Assembly (NCBI GenBank): GCA_022822495.1
Contig: JAJEBQ010000003.1
Location: 1 to 64,000 of the forward strand
Length of the DNA stretch: 64,000 nucleotides
From: Paracoccaceae bacterium
Lineage (GTDB): Bacteria > Pseudomonadota > Alphaproteobacteria > Rhodobacterales > Rhodobacteraceae
Direction of reading: 5' to 3'
Within the stretch, counting starts at the first letter, position 1, and every line of letters starts with the position of its first letter. The notes beneath the pieces are model-generated. The model did not search any database. It worked only from the letters and a program-made list of their open reading frames with translations, and was not told the origin of the DNA. This document shows, in pieces, positions 7,530-15,016 of the stretch. The translations under genes were made by a program, and so were the position numbers.

Positions 7530-9626
7530 CCTGACTTTGACACTTTGAGGTCTTGAGTTCCCTTCCCATGGGGACTCACCATTTGACGAAGGCACTACAA
7601 ACCCTCTTTTCAGGTCTTTTTCAACGTCCTGTTCATGTTATCCCATACCCTGTGACACCACAGTTCTCATTTCCCCTCACTGTCACTATCGGCTTATCTT
7701 TCCTCCCTCTTCATCGGCCAACATGACCCTTTTTCAACCGCTAGTGACATGTGCCACTAGTCCTCCTCCACCAGCTCATGGGTTCTCGTCGCCATCCTGA
7801 CACCCATCGCCTTGTAGATGGTTTCGGCCTCCCGGGTGGTGGCCGAAGGCATGACATAGCGCCGGCCGGTCTCGGTGTCCCTGATGAGCGAACATTGCTG
7901 ATGGGTAAGAGCTTCACGGATCACCTCGGGCGACAAGGTCAGACGTCGGCCGGCCAGACGATGGCCCAAATGCCTGACCAGACTGAAGGCCATGAAGGAC
8001 AAGGCCAGATGAGCCTTGATGCGAGCTTCGGTCCAGTGATAAACAGGCCGAACCTTGAGATCTGTCTTGATGATACGGAAACTTTCCTCAATCCGCCATA
8101 ACTCACGATAGCGGGACAACAGATCAGCTGCCCGGACATTCCTGAGATTGGTGATCACTCCATGTAGCCCGTCCCAACGAGCGTCTTCCTGCACTTTGTC
8201 GTGATCAAGGACAGCCTTGGCCTTGCCCTGTATAGAGATGTATTTCCAGCGTCCTCCCCGCCCCATCATCGCCCGTGGATTGCTCGATTTTTTCAGTTTC
8301 TTCAAAAGCTTGTCGGTACTTCGCAAGCGGTCGGCTTCATCTTTCCTGGCACGGGCCGGACTGTAGGACACAACCAGTCGACGACCGTTGTGGCGAAAGA
8401 CACCAATTGAATATTCCGTACCGGCCACCGAACGGTACCGACTGGTGTCCAGGATCTTGTCCTTCAGATGACCAGGCAGATGCCGCAGTCTGGCTCCCAT
8501 GATATACTGATCACCCTCGTCTTCAATGGCCGTCAGATTGGCATCGGTCATCAGTCCGGCGTCAGCCACATGAACCGCTTTGATATCAGGATGACGGCGT
8601 GCCAGACTTTGGCACATGGGAAGATAGCTAGAGCCTTCCCACAAGGCTCCGGGAAACAGCTGATAGCCAATCGGTAGACCATCCCTGGTGGTCATCAGGG
8701 CCAACAGGATCTGAACCTCATGGGATTTACCATCCTTGCTGAAGCCGAACTGACGCAACGTATCCTCGGCCACCGATTCAAAGTAAAGGGTGGTCCAATC
8801 AAAGTACATGACATCAAACGTACCGGCGAGGAGATCAAGGGAATGGGTGGACACCCTGCGCTGGAGTTTGTCAATGAAGGTATCATTGAGACGGTCCATC
8901 ATGCGGTAAACTTTATGGCGAGGCAGGTTGATGCCAAAATGGCGGGCGAGTCTCTGGACGCTGGCCCGTTTTGATTCCGGTTGGGCCAAGCGGGCCATGA
9001 CGGTATGATACAGTGTTCTGTTGGCGGCTTTTTGTCGGGTGGGGGCCAACAACCGGTCAAAGCCCATTTCTTTGTAGAGTTGGCCATAGATCTCATGGAT
9101 ACCGGTTGTCATTCGTTGTTCTTCCTTGAGGGCCAGGATATTGGCCCGTGTTCGTTCCGGTGGTGTCTCGGTGGTGTGTTGTTTGGCCTTGAGGACCCTT
9201 TCGGCTTCTTCTTGTGGTGACCACAGGGTGGGGGTGTTATGATGGAGCATTTTGGCCTTGGTATATTCGCCGAGTTTTCGCAACTGTGCGAGTTCCTCTT
9301 GATTGGAGGCCATGCCGATATGCTGGATGATACGTTGTCGTGGTTGTCCCTGTTCATTGCGGAAGCTCTGGACGATTTGGACGGACGTTTTATTGGTCTT
9401 GGGGGATGTTTTGGTTCGAATGAACATGGCCATGAGAGATTCTCGTTTGCGATGGATGTTTATGTGTTGGATATAATATAGGGGTTATTGTGTGAATTGC
9501 AACACATAAATATTAAGTAGGCACTACAAGAGGGTTGCAACAAATCCTATGAAACCAAAGGCCGGTATAATGGGCGTGCAGAGATTAGGGAAAAGGTGAA
9601 ATCAGGGCGAAAGTGTCAAAGTCAGG
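7530..9626 (-). mobile_element. IS1634-family insertion sequence, apparently complete
   Basis: A 2097-bp element with perfect 17-bp terminal inverted repeats: CCTGACTTTGACACTTT at 7530-7546 and its complement at 9610-9626. Both ends abut a copy of AGGCCGACCCCTT (7517-7529 and 9627-9639), a 13-bp target duplication. It carries one intact 558-aa transposase gene and sits inside the transposase gene of the IS630 copy. Intact ends and gene suggest a fairly recent insertion. GC content is visibly above that of surrounding chromosomal genes. Confidence 0.9.
7757..9433 (-). CDS. IS1634-family DDE transposase
   Basis: 558-aa intact transposase. An N-terminal segment (SVQIVQSFRNEQGQPRQ) is typical of the family. 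The RNase H-fold catalytic Asp residues are probably in VMYFDWTTLYFES and HVADAGLM, with the catalytic Glu in the Y-E-rich motif YRELWRIEESFRIIKTDL, the YREK-like signature of IS4/IS1634 transposases; a C-terminal helical region follows. It fills most of the element bounded at 7530 and 9626. No frameshift or in-frame stop is seen, so activity is plausible. Confidence 0.92.
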   Translation of the reverse strand: MAMFIRTKTSPKTNKTSVQIVQSFRNEQGQPRQRIIQHIGMASNQEELAQLRKLGEYTKAKMLHHNTPTLWSPQEEAERVLKAKQHTTETPPERTRANILALKEEQRMTTGIHEIYGQLYKEMGFDRLLAPTRQKAANRTLYHTVMARLAQPESKRASVQRLARHFGINLPRHKVYRMMDRLNDTFIDKLQRRVSTHSLDLLAGTFDVMYFDWTTLYFESVAEDTLRQFGFSKDGKSHEVQILLALMTTRDGLPIGYQLFPGALWEGSSYLPMCQSLARRHPDIKAVHVADAGLMTDANLTAIEDEGDQYIMGARLRHLPGHLKDKILDTSRYRSVAGTEYSIGVFRHNGRRLVVSYSPARARKDEADRLRSTDKLLKKLKKSSNPRAMMGRGGRWKYISIQGKAKAVLDHDKVQEDARWDGLHGVITNLRNVRAADLLSRYRELWRIEESFRIIKTDLKVRPVYHWTEARIKAHLALSFMAFSLVRHLGHRLAGRRLTLSPEVIREALTHQQCSLIRDTETGRRYVMPSATTREAETIYKAMGVRMATRTHELVEED

Positions 9627-9639
9627 AGGCCGACCCCTT
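9627..9639. repeat. 13-bp target duplication, right copy
   Basis: Identical to 7517-7529 and adjoining the right inverted repeat of the nested element. Confidence 0.88.
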
Positions 9640-9893
9640 GCCACAGTCCAAACGGTGCGGCAAAGGGCGATATTCCTCCTCGGTAAGAGTGACACGATCG
9701 AGTTTACGACGACTATTAGGCATGAATGACTTCCTCCTTAAGACCCCCTCAGCACAGAAAAGGGCCACTACACTTTGGTCTTTGTTGGTGACAGGATAGG
9801 AAGATAACGGTTACGATGCAACCGAGTGAAATATCCTCAAGATATCATCATTACAACAATTATGGGATACTAGATCCTTGGTTTTATCTCCAA

Positions 9894-12140
9894 TTAAAAT
9901 AAACCTTCCATCCTTTTGATATAATCATCAAAGGAACGTGTGGACTTTGGAATAAGTTGAGCCAAATCTTCTTCTCCACGAGAAATTAATTTTAGTTTTG
10001 CTTCCTCAAGGAAAGTTTCATCAGAATCAAAATCCATCTTCAGCGCTTTAGCAATTTTACGAGTAGCTTCATCCTTACTTATATATGGATAAGCTCCAAG
10101 AAGTAGTGCTAATTTGACTAAGTTACACTCAACCCTTTCCAACGTGTCTTGTTTCAAAAATGAGAAGGTAACTTTTGGTTTTGAAGCTATGATAAATAGG
10201 TAATCACCATTTTCAGCCATATAATGATCCAAAACCATTTTCAGTGAACCAATAGACGCACCAGAGGGAGAATCTATTGGCCAACTAAGTGTTATATTTC
10301 CAATTTCTGTTGGAACTTCAATTTTATCACCAATATCACATCCGAGTTCTTGCGAAAAAGCATTTGGAATAGAACGTCCACTACCTCTTAAAGCATGATC
10401 ATCAATCCGATACCTTAGGCACCAATTTTGCTGTCCTGAAAGGTAGCATGCTGAAATTTTCGTTATATCAGTGATAATTTTTATGTTTGGTGCATCAGGT
10501 TTAATACTTATGTACCCATCTACATTTTTTTCAAATTTTGGTGTACTTAAGTAACTCCTAATTGAAGTTTCTTTTACCTTAAATTTTTTAGAAAGTTCAC
10601 TTACTAGATGGTTAATTGGAGCCTGCCCACCATATGTTTCTAATTCTTTGGTAATCCCATCAAGAATACCTGTATATTCCTCATAACCTTCTGTTCCTGA
10701 TAACACGAATTCATTTTGTACATTAATCCTCCAAAACCTAGGATCTTTGATTAAGCTATTACATGTAGAACGAACATTGACACTTTTTATATGCTTTTGA
10801 ATTTCTCCTAAAGTCATAGGTCTGTTCATATATTGTAAAAGAGAGTATACTTTATCCAATTTTGAACCTTGGAACCATATCAAACCACCATCAATCATTA
10901 GAAATTTTCCTAAATACTCAAGCCAAGAGAAGTGATTTTTTTGACGAATCCCGAGTGAGCTCAGAGTATCTTGTAAGTTTACATGACTAATAAACCCTCT
11001 TTGATCCATATTTTTACTTAGAATTCGGATTGTCTTAACTGGAAGGCTCTTATCAATTAACAACCAATTCTCGTGGCTTTTGTATGGGCCCGCAAGCCAC
11101 AACAGCAATAATTTTTCAACCTGTCTATTGGAATGATCCTCACCAAAATCCCCAACAAACCAATTTAGAATTTTCTCAACTTCATTGGGATTATCTGGAA
11201 AAGCGCTGCCTAGATATCCATGAAGAGATTCTGCTCGTTTTTGGAGTGGTAGAAAATTGTCTTCCTGAAATTTTTTCAGTTTAGTCAAAGCTTTTTCTTC
11301 TAGCTGCCTGACCCTCTCTCTAGAAATATTAAATTTATGAGCTATATCCTGTAAAGAAACCGCTTTCTTCGTTGTCAATATACGCGATATAGAAATAGTA
11401 AATAATCTTTCATTAAAACCCTCAAACTCCTGTGCTATTAACTTTGAAACTGGATAGTGTCTTAAAGTTTCACCTGCTAAAGTTCCTGGTTTGAAATCTT
11501 CCAGCTCCGACCAGAATCTCTTCAGCTTTGGAGTCCATTTTGGCTGTTTTTTTGATAAATTCTTTGTTGGGGTACAGCACATCGGGTCTCCTTGAACCTG
11601 ATCAGAAAAATCCTTGAAAAAGGGTTTGATTTTTGAAATAGCCACAATTTGTTCATGCTCAGCATGATAGAGGTCAGTAATACTTCGGCCTAATCTTACC
11701 TGGCTGATAGTTGCAGATTCAATCACGCTTGCTAATTCAATAACTTGTTGGACTTCAAAGTAACAAATTTGCATTAAATCACCAATCCGTAGCTGTGGAT
11801 TTGTAATGCTTTCTGGAAAATCTTTAAGTAATTCTTTCGTTTTATGGGATAAAGGAAGAGTCTCAAGGGATTGTATAAAAGGGTCATTAGAAAAAATTTT
11901 TAATTGTCGAAAACTATCAAATATTGGCCCTAATGTTTCTACTATTTCTTCTAAACATTCACTGTTTATATAATCGGTAAATTCCCAAAATGATTCATAT
12001 AAATCTGCTAATGTTGCATCAATCCCGAGGATTTCTTTGACCGTATCTGGAGCATCCAAGTAACCTACACTTTCTGCGATTGATCTAGGAATTAATGGAG
12101 TGGGTGCAGATCCCCAAGGTTGAACCTCTCTTTGTTCCAT
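9894..12140 (-). CDS. Large protein with sigma-70 region-4-like HTH, defence operon
   Basis: 748 aa, last gene of the minus-strand five-gene operon, starting 16 bp after the preceding stop. The one clear domain is at about residues 250-295: SLQDIAHKFNISRERVRQLE matches the region 4 helix-turn-helix of sigma-70 factors. No region 2 is seen, so it is not a normal sigma factor. The remaining N-terminal 250 aa are helical without a recognised fold; the C-terminal part holds a second helical DNA-binding-like stretch (about 480-560) and a beta-rich segment with RGSGRSIPNAF. It may bind DNA or RNA polymerase for the operon or the defence reaction; no function is demonstrated. An IS630 copy sits just past its stop. 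Confidence 0.72.
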   Translation of the reverse strand: MEQREVQPWGSAPTPLIPRSIAESVGYLDAPDTVKEILGIDATLADLYESFWEFTDYINSECLEEIVETLGPIFDSFRQLKIFSNDPFIQSLETLPLSHKTKELLKDFPESITNPQLRIGDLMQICYFEVQQVIELASVIESATISQVRLGRSITDLYHAEHEQIVAISKIKPFFKDFSDQVQGDPMCCTPTKNLSKKQPKWTPKLKRFWSELEDFKPGTLAGETLRHYPVSKLIAQEFEGFNERLFTISISRILTTKKAVSLQDIAHKFNISRERVRQLEEKALTKLKKFQEDNFLPLQKRAESLHGYLGSAFPDNPNEVEKILNWFVGDFGEDHSNRQVEKLLLLWLAGPYKSHENWLLIDKSLPVKTIRILSKNMDQRGFISHVNLQDTLSSLGIRQKNHFSWLEYLGKFLMIDGGLIWFQGSKLDKVYSLLQYMNRPMTLGEIQKHIKSVNVRSTCNSLIKDPRFWRINVQNEFVLSGTEGYEEYTGILDGITKELETYGGQAPINHLVSELSKKFKVKETSIRSYLSTPKFEKNVDGYISIKPDAPNIKIITDITKISACYLSGQQNWCLRYRIDDHALRGSGRSIPNAFSQELGCDIGDKIEVPTEIGNITLSWPIDSPSGASIGSLKMVLDHYMAENGDYLFIIASKPKVTFSFLKQDTLERVECNLVKLALLLGAYPYISKDEATRKIAKALKMDFDSDETFLEEAKLKLISRGEEDLAQLIPKSTRSFDDYIKRMEGLF

Positions 12141-12156
12141 TTTAACACAAAGTTTC

Positions 12157-12624
12157 TTAGTTCATGTGAATACGAGTATGTAAGAATTCTGTCATAGCCC
12201 AAATTGGGACAGATTTTCCGAGCATCTCATCTAATAATATGGGTAAACCCGTTGCAGCATATTCATTTGCCATTGAAACTAGTTCCCTTGGTTTCGACAA
12301 GATCTCAGTACTATCTGTGATACCGACTGCAATTAACTGCAACTGAAATAACCTCCACGGGTTTGAAGGTAATACCTCTCCTGCACGAATAAACTGGTAC
12401 CATTTACTTGCTTCCAACTGGGTCCTTCTTCCTTCTTGGACGCCTATACAAAAAGCAAGCCACCATATATCAACATACCGATCAAAGGGAACATCATCTC
12501 TATTTATGTTATTAGCTTTTTCTGATTGCCCTGTCATAGTAAAGCGTTGAACATTTGCAAGATACTTTGAAGGAAATTTAAGGTGCTGATTCTGTAAATT
12601 AGATACAAATAAATCATCAGTCAT
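12157..12624 (-). CDS. Hypothetical 155-aa protein, defence operon
   Basis: A 155-aa protein of unknown family, starting 18 bp after the ATPase stop and ending 16 bp before the 748-aa gene. It is predicted soluble and mostly helical; the centre (PFDRYVDIWWLAFCIGVQEG) is aromatic and hydrophobic. Small helical subunits often accompany SMC-like ATPases in defence operons (DndE beside DndD; middle components in ABC three-component systems), and this could be such a subunit, but no sequence match is recognised. Confidence 0.65.
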   Translation of the reverse strand: MTDDLFVSNLQNQHLKFPSKYLANVQRFTMTGQSEKANNINRDDVPFDRYVDIWWLAFCIGVQEGRRTQLEASKWYQFIRAGEVLPSNPWRLFQLQLIAVGITDSTEILSKPRELVSMANEYAATGLPILLDEMLGKSVPIWAMTEFLHTRIHMN

Positions 12625-12642
12625 AATGAATAGATCCTGATA

Positions 12643-14784
12643 TTATGAGGCTCTGTAACTGAGTTGAAATTTTTCATGGTCTCGACGTTGACACTGGTCA
12701 CAAAACTCTCTATGCGTACAATTACAAAGCCTAATTTCTGGTCTTTCAACATTAGGATTATTAATAAGATCTATAGGATAATCGTCTGTTTTTATTAATG
12801 TAAAAGTTGTTCCTGATTGCCTGTCTAAAATGTCCTCAGTATATGAAATTTCTGATTGAGTTAAGAATAATACAACTTGTCGATCAATATCTATTCCTGC
12901 TGCTTTACTCACCATTTCTAAAACTCTGCGTTTAACATTGCCAGACATCATCCCTAAGGGTGTATCAATGACTCTGGGTGCAACAACCCCACTTACTTCA
13001 GTTAATGCCCATATGAAGGCAAACGTTAATGCCCTTTGTGAAGCACCATTGACTTCGGTATCAGGATTAAGCGTTCTATTGTCGTTGGTTCTAACTATTA
13101 TATTGTAATCATTATTTATATATACCTGCTGAAAGACTCCATTTTGATCTGGATCAGCCCCTACCATATCTAGAAATAAGTCATTCATCCTATCACTTAC
13201 TTTATCAATATAAATTTCCTGCATTTCTTTCAAAGAATTTTGAATAACGTGCTGAAGATCGTCTAAAACCGCTTGTTCGGCATCTAATCCTTTCATTTTT
13301 TCTTCTTCATTACGAAGAGTTTTTTGGAGCTGATCAAGGTTTTTTAATTTGCCTGTCTCTTCTTTGAGGGATCTTTCAGTATTATCGAGCTCACGTAGTT
13401 TATCTAATTCGGATGATCTAAGCATTTCTATTTGCTTTTGATTTTGTTCTATTTCATCTTCATCTATTTGCTTAATTTTTGCTTTTATGGAATCTAGTTC
13501 ACTTTTTGCTTTTCTGATACGTTTTTGAGTAACTACGCGTCTTTGCACAAGATCGGAGTAAAAATCTATCCAATTTTTTGAATCTTCAGCATCCGAAGCT
13601 TCCATTTCTCCCTTGGCTTGATAATAAAGGGATGATAAAAATTCCGCTTTAATATCACTTTTTCGTTGCTGGTTTATCAACTCGTAAACATTCGCTCTAG
13701 CCAGAGTTCCATCTGATAGATCAGCCCCACATATACATTCATTTAATTCTAACCGCTCTTCAAGTACTGGCACTGAAGCCTTTGGGATAATCCCCTTGCT
13801 GTGCAAACTGTTCAGATGGGTATATCCTTTCTGTAAAACTGGTTCTAATAATTCCCAACTTAGAACTTTTTCTTTAAACAGTTCCTGATGCTCAACCTTA
13901 AGTTTTTTTTCTTCTTCAATCGCATCATTGAGTTGTTTTTGTTGACTTTCTTCTTGGTAAGCTAATTCCTTATAACTTCCGTTCATCAAAGCCCGTCTTA
14001 AAGCTCTTTCATACTTATCTAGGTCCCGTTTAATATTGGTAAGTTGTAGTTTCAAATCTTTTTCTTTTTCAGAAAACTTCTCTATGTTTTTCGTTATTTC
14101 TTCAATCTTATCAATTATTTGTATTAGTTCTTGGGAAGTAGTTGCTCGTTTTTTCTTCTTACGCAACTCGCTCTGAGTATTTGATATACGCTTTTGGACT
14201 CCTTCAAGTAGATCAAGACCTAATAATGAACGAATTGCATCCTTAACTTTGTCTCTTTTCGTATTTTCGGAAAGCTGGGGAGATATAAATGACATCGCTG
14301 CATCACCATCTGTAAAGAAAACATCAATCATTTCTCTTGGTAACATTTGTTTTAGCCTAGATTCAGTATCTTCAATTAGTTCTAATCCAGCAGGTTTTTT
14401 CTCAAATAAAATCACACGTTCCTTGCCACGATTTGGGTTATCCCCAGAAGGGGTTTCATTTACTTCTCGTTTGAGCCTATAATCAGTTTGTGATGTCATT
14501 GTTTCATCACCTACCATACTCACCGCTGTGTGAACAAAATCTATTTCCACTGAAATTTCACAACATTCATTCTCCGGCCAATCGGCAGGGGACAATCTAA
14601 CATTAATATCTTCCAATACATCCTGACCATAAAGGCCCCAGCGCAATGCTCTCAAGGTCGAGGTTTTCCCGGATCCGTTCTCAGCTCGTATGACTGTTAA
14701 AGGCTTTTGAGGATCAATGCTGAATAATAAATCAATTTTTCGCAAAAGCCTGAAATTTCGAATGCGGGTTGCAACAATTTTCAT
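12643..14784 (-). CDS. SMC/DndD-like AAA ATPase with coiled coil and Cys cluster
   Basis: 713 aa with the AAA_23/SMC layout. Walker A (RAENGSGKTS) is near residue 35, followed by a long coiled coil (roughly 190-520) broken near its middle by a Cys pair in ECICGAD that resembles a zinc hook; the C-terminal ATPase lobe has an ABC-type signature region around NGASQRALTFAF and Walker B in RVIDTPLG. The last 35 residues contain CNCTHREFCDQC, a likely metal site. The overall design is that of DndD/Rad50-type DNA-handling ATPases. I place the start at 14784 (MKIVATRIRNF), overlapping the 72-aa gene by ATGA; an upstream start in the same frame would only add sequence read inside that gene. Confidence 0.82.
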   Translation of the reverse strand: MKIVATRIRNFRLLRKIDLLFSIDPQKPLTVIRAENGSGKTSTLRALRWGLYGQDVLEDINVRLSPADWPENECCEISVEIDFVHTAVSMVGDETMTSQTDYRLKREVNETPSGDNPNRGKERVILFEKKPAGLELIEDTESRLKQMLPREMIDVFFTDGDAAMSFISPQLSENTKRDKVKDAIRSLLGLDLLEGVQKRISNTQSELRKKKKRATTSQELIQIIDKIEEITKNIEKFSEKEKDLKLQLTNIKRDLDKYERALRRALMNGSYKELAYQEESQQKQLNDAIEEEKKLKVEHQELFKEKVLSWELLEPVLQKGYTHLNSLHSKGIIPKASVPVLEERLELNECICGADLSDGTLARANVYELINQQRKSDIKAEFLSSLYYQAKGEMEASDAEDSKNWIDFYSDLVQRRVVTQKRIRKAKSELDSIKAKIKQIDEDEIEQNQKQIEMLRSSELDKLRELDNTERSLKEETGKLKNLDQLQKTLRNEEEKMKGLDAEQAVLDDLQHVIQNSLKEMQEIYIDKVSDRMNDLFLDMVGADPDQNGVFQQVYINNDYNIIVRTNDNRTLNPDTEVNGASQRALTFAFIWALTEVSGVVAPRVIDTPLGMMSGNVKRRVLEMVSKAAGIDIDRQVVLFLTQSEISYTEDILDRQSGTTFTLIKTDDYPIDLINNPNVERPEIRLCNCTHREFCDQCQRRDHEKFQLSYRAS

Positions 14785-14999
14785 TCCAAATTTCCCTTTT
14801 CTTGAACTAAGCGTTCGCCAAGTGCTGTGACTTGCCGAGAAACACATTGAGTAATATTGTGGGGACGCTCATTTTCTAAACACCAAATATTATAAAGTGT
14901 CTTCATAAGTTCATCGTGATAACCAGTAAATCTGTTCTCGGTGCTTAAAACCTTATATTTAAGTACTTCCAATGCTTTTTTCTGTGCCGTAGTAGCCAT
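14781..14999 (-). CDS. Hypothetical 72-aa protein, defence operon
   Basis: A short, probably helical protein (MATTAQKKALEVLKYKVL...) between the helicase gene (17-bp gap) and the ATPase gene (4-bp ATGA overlap). The tight coupling on both sides argues that it is real. It has no recognised domain, signal peptide or membrane segment; a small adaptor of the ATPase or helicase is a guess. Confidence 0.62.
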   Translation of the reverse strand: MATTAQKKALEVLKYKVLSTENRFTGYHDELMKTLYNIWCLENERPHNITQCVSRQVTALGERLVQEKGNLE

Positions 15000-15016
15000 C
15001 TAATCTTCCATAAAAC

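Larger units (their letters stand above)
6580..9723 (-). pseudogene. IS630 transposase, frameshifted and split
   Basis: The coding sequence starts at an ATG at 9723 (MPNSRRKLDRVTLTEEEYR) and is interrupted at codon 33 or so by the IS1634 insertion. Beyond it the frame resumes as SRRRAHIMLLADED, and excising the insert with one 13-bp repeat restores the reading frame exactly. Downstream there is a TGA after the LLADED segment, then VAIAHVLGVGTATVELVRRR and the CSDPPSG...WTLRLL segment, and finally a frame with the DDE region VLVMDTRNTHHLATLYRKF and the C-terminal KDARIKLKSLYP. Several frameshifts separate these pieces, so it cannot make a complete transposase. Confidence 0.85.
6569..9870 (-). 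mobile_element. IS630-family element interrupted by another IS
   Basis: The ends are short inverted repeats: GTATCCCA from 6569 and TGGGATAC ending at 9870, each next to a TA dinucleotide (6567-6568 and 9871-9872), the TA target duplication typical of IS630 elements. The reconstructed empty site contains CTAG. Removing the nested IS1634 element and one copy of its 13-bp duplication leaves about 1192 bp, a normal size for this family. It lies directly beyond the stop of the 748-aa gene. The transposase is broken, so the copy is non-autonomous. Confidence 0.85.

Noticed and set aside
6834-7582. Several overlapping open frames on both strands of the IS630 region
   Set aside because: They are broken parts or shadows of one transposase; one also runs across the IS1634 boundary, so it cannot be an ancestral gene.
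12157-12624. Calling the 155-aa protein DndE
   Set aside because: Position is suggestive but length and sequence do not show the DndE pattern.
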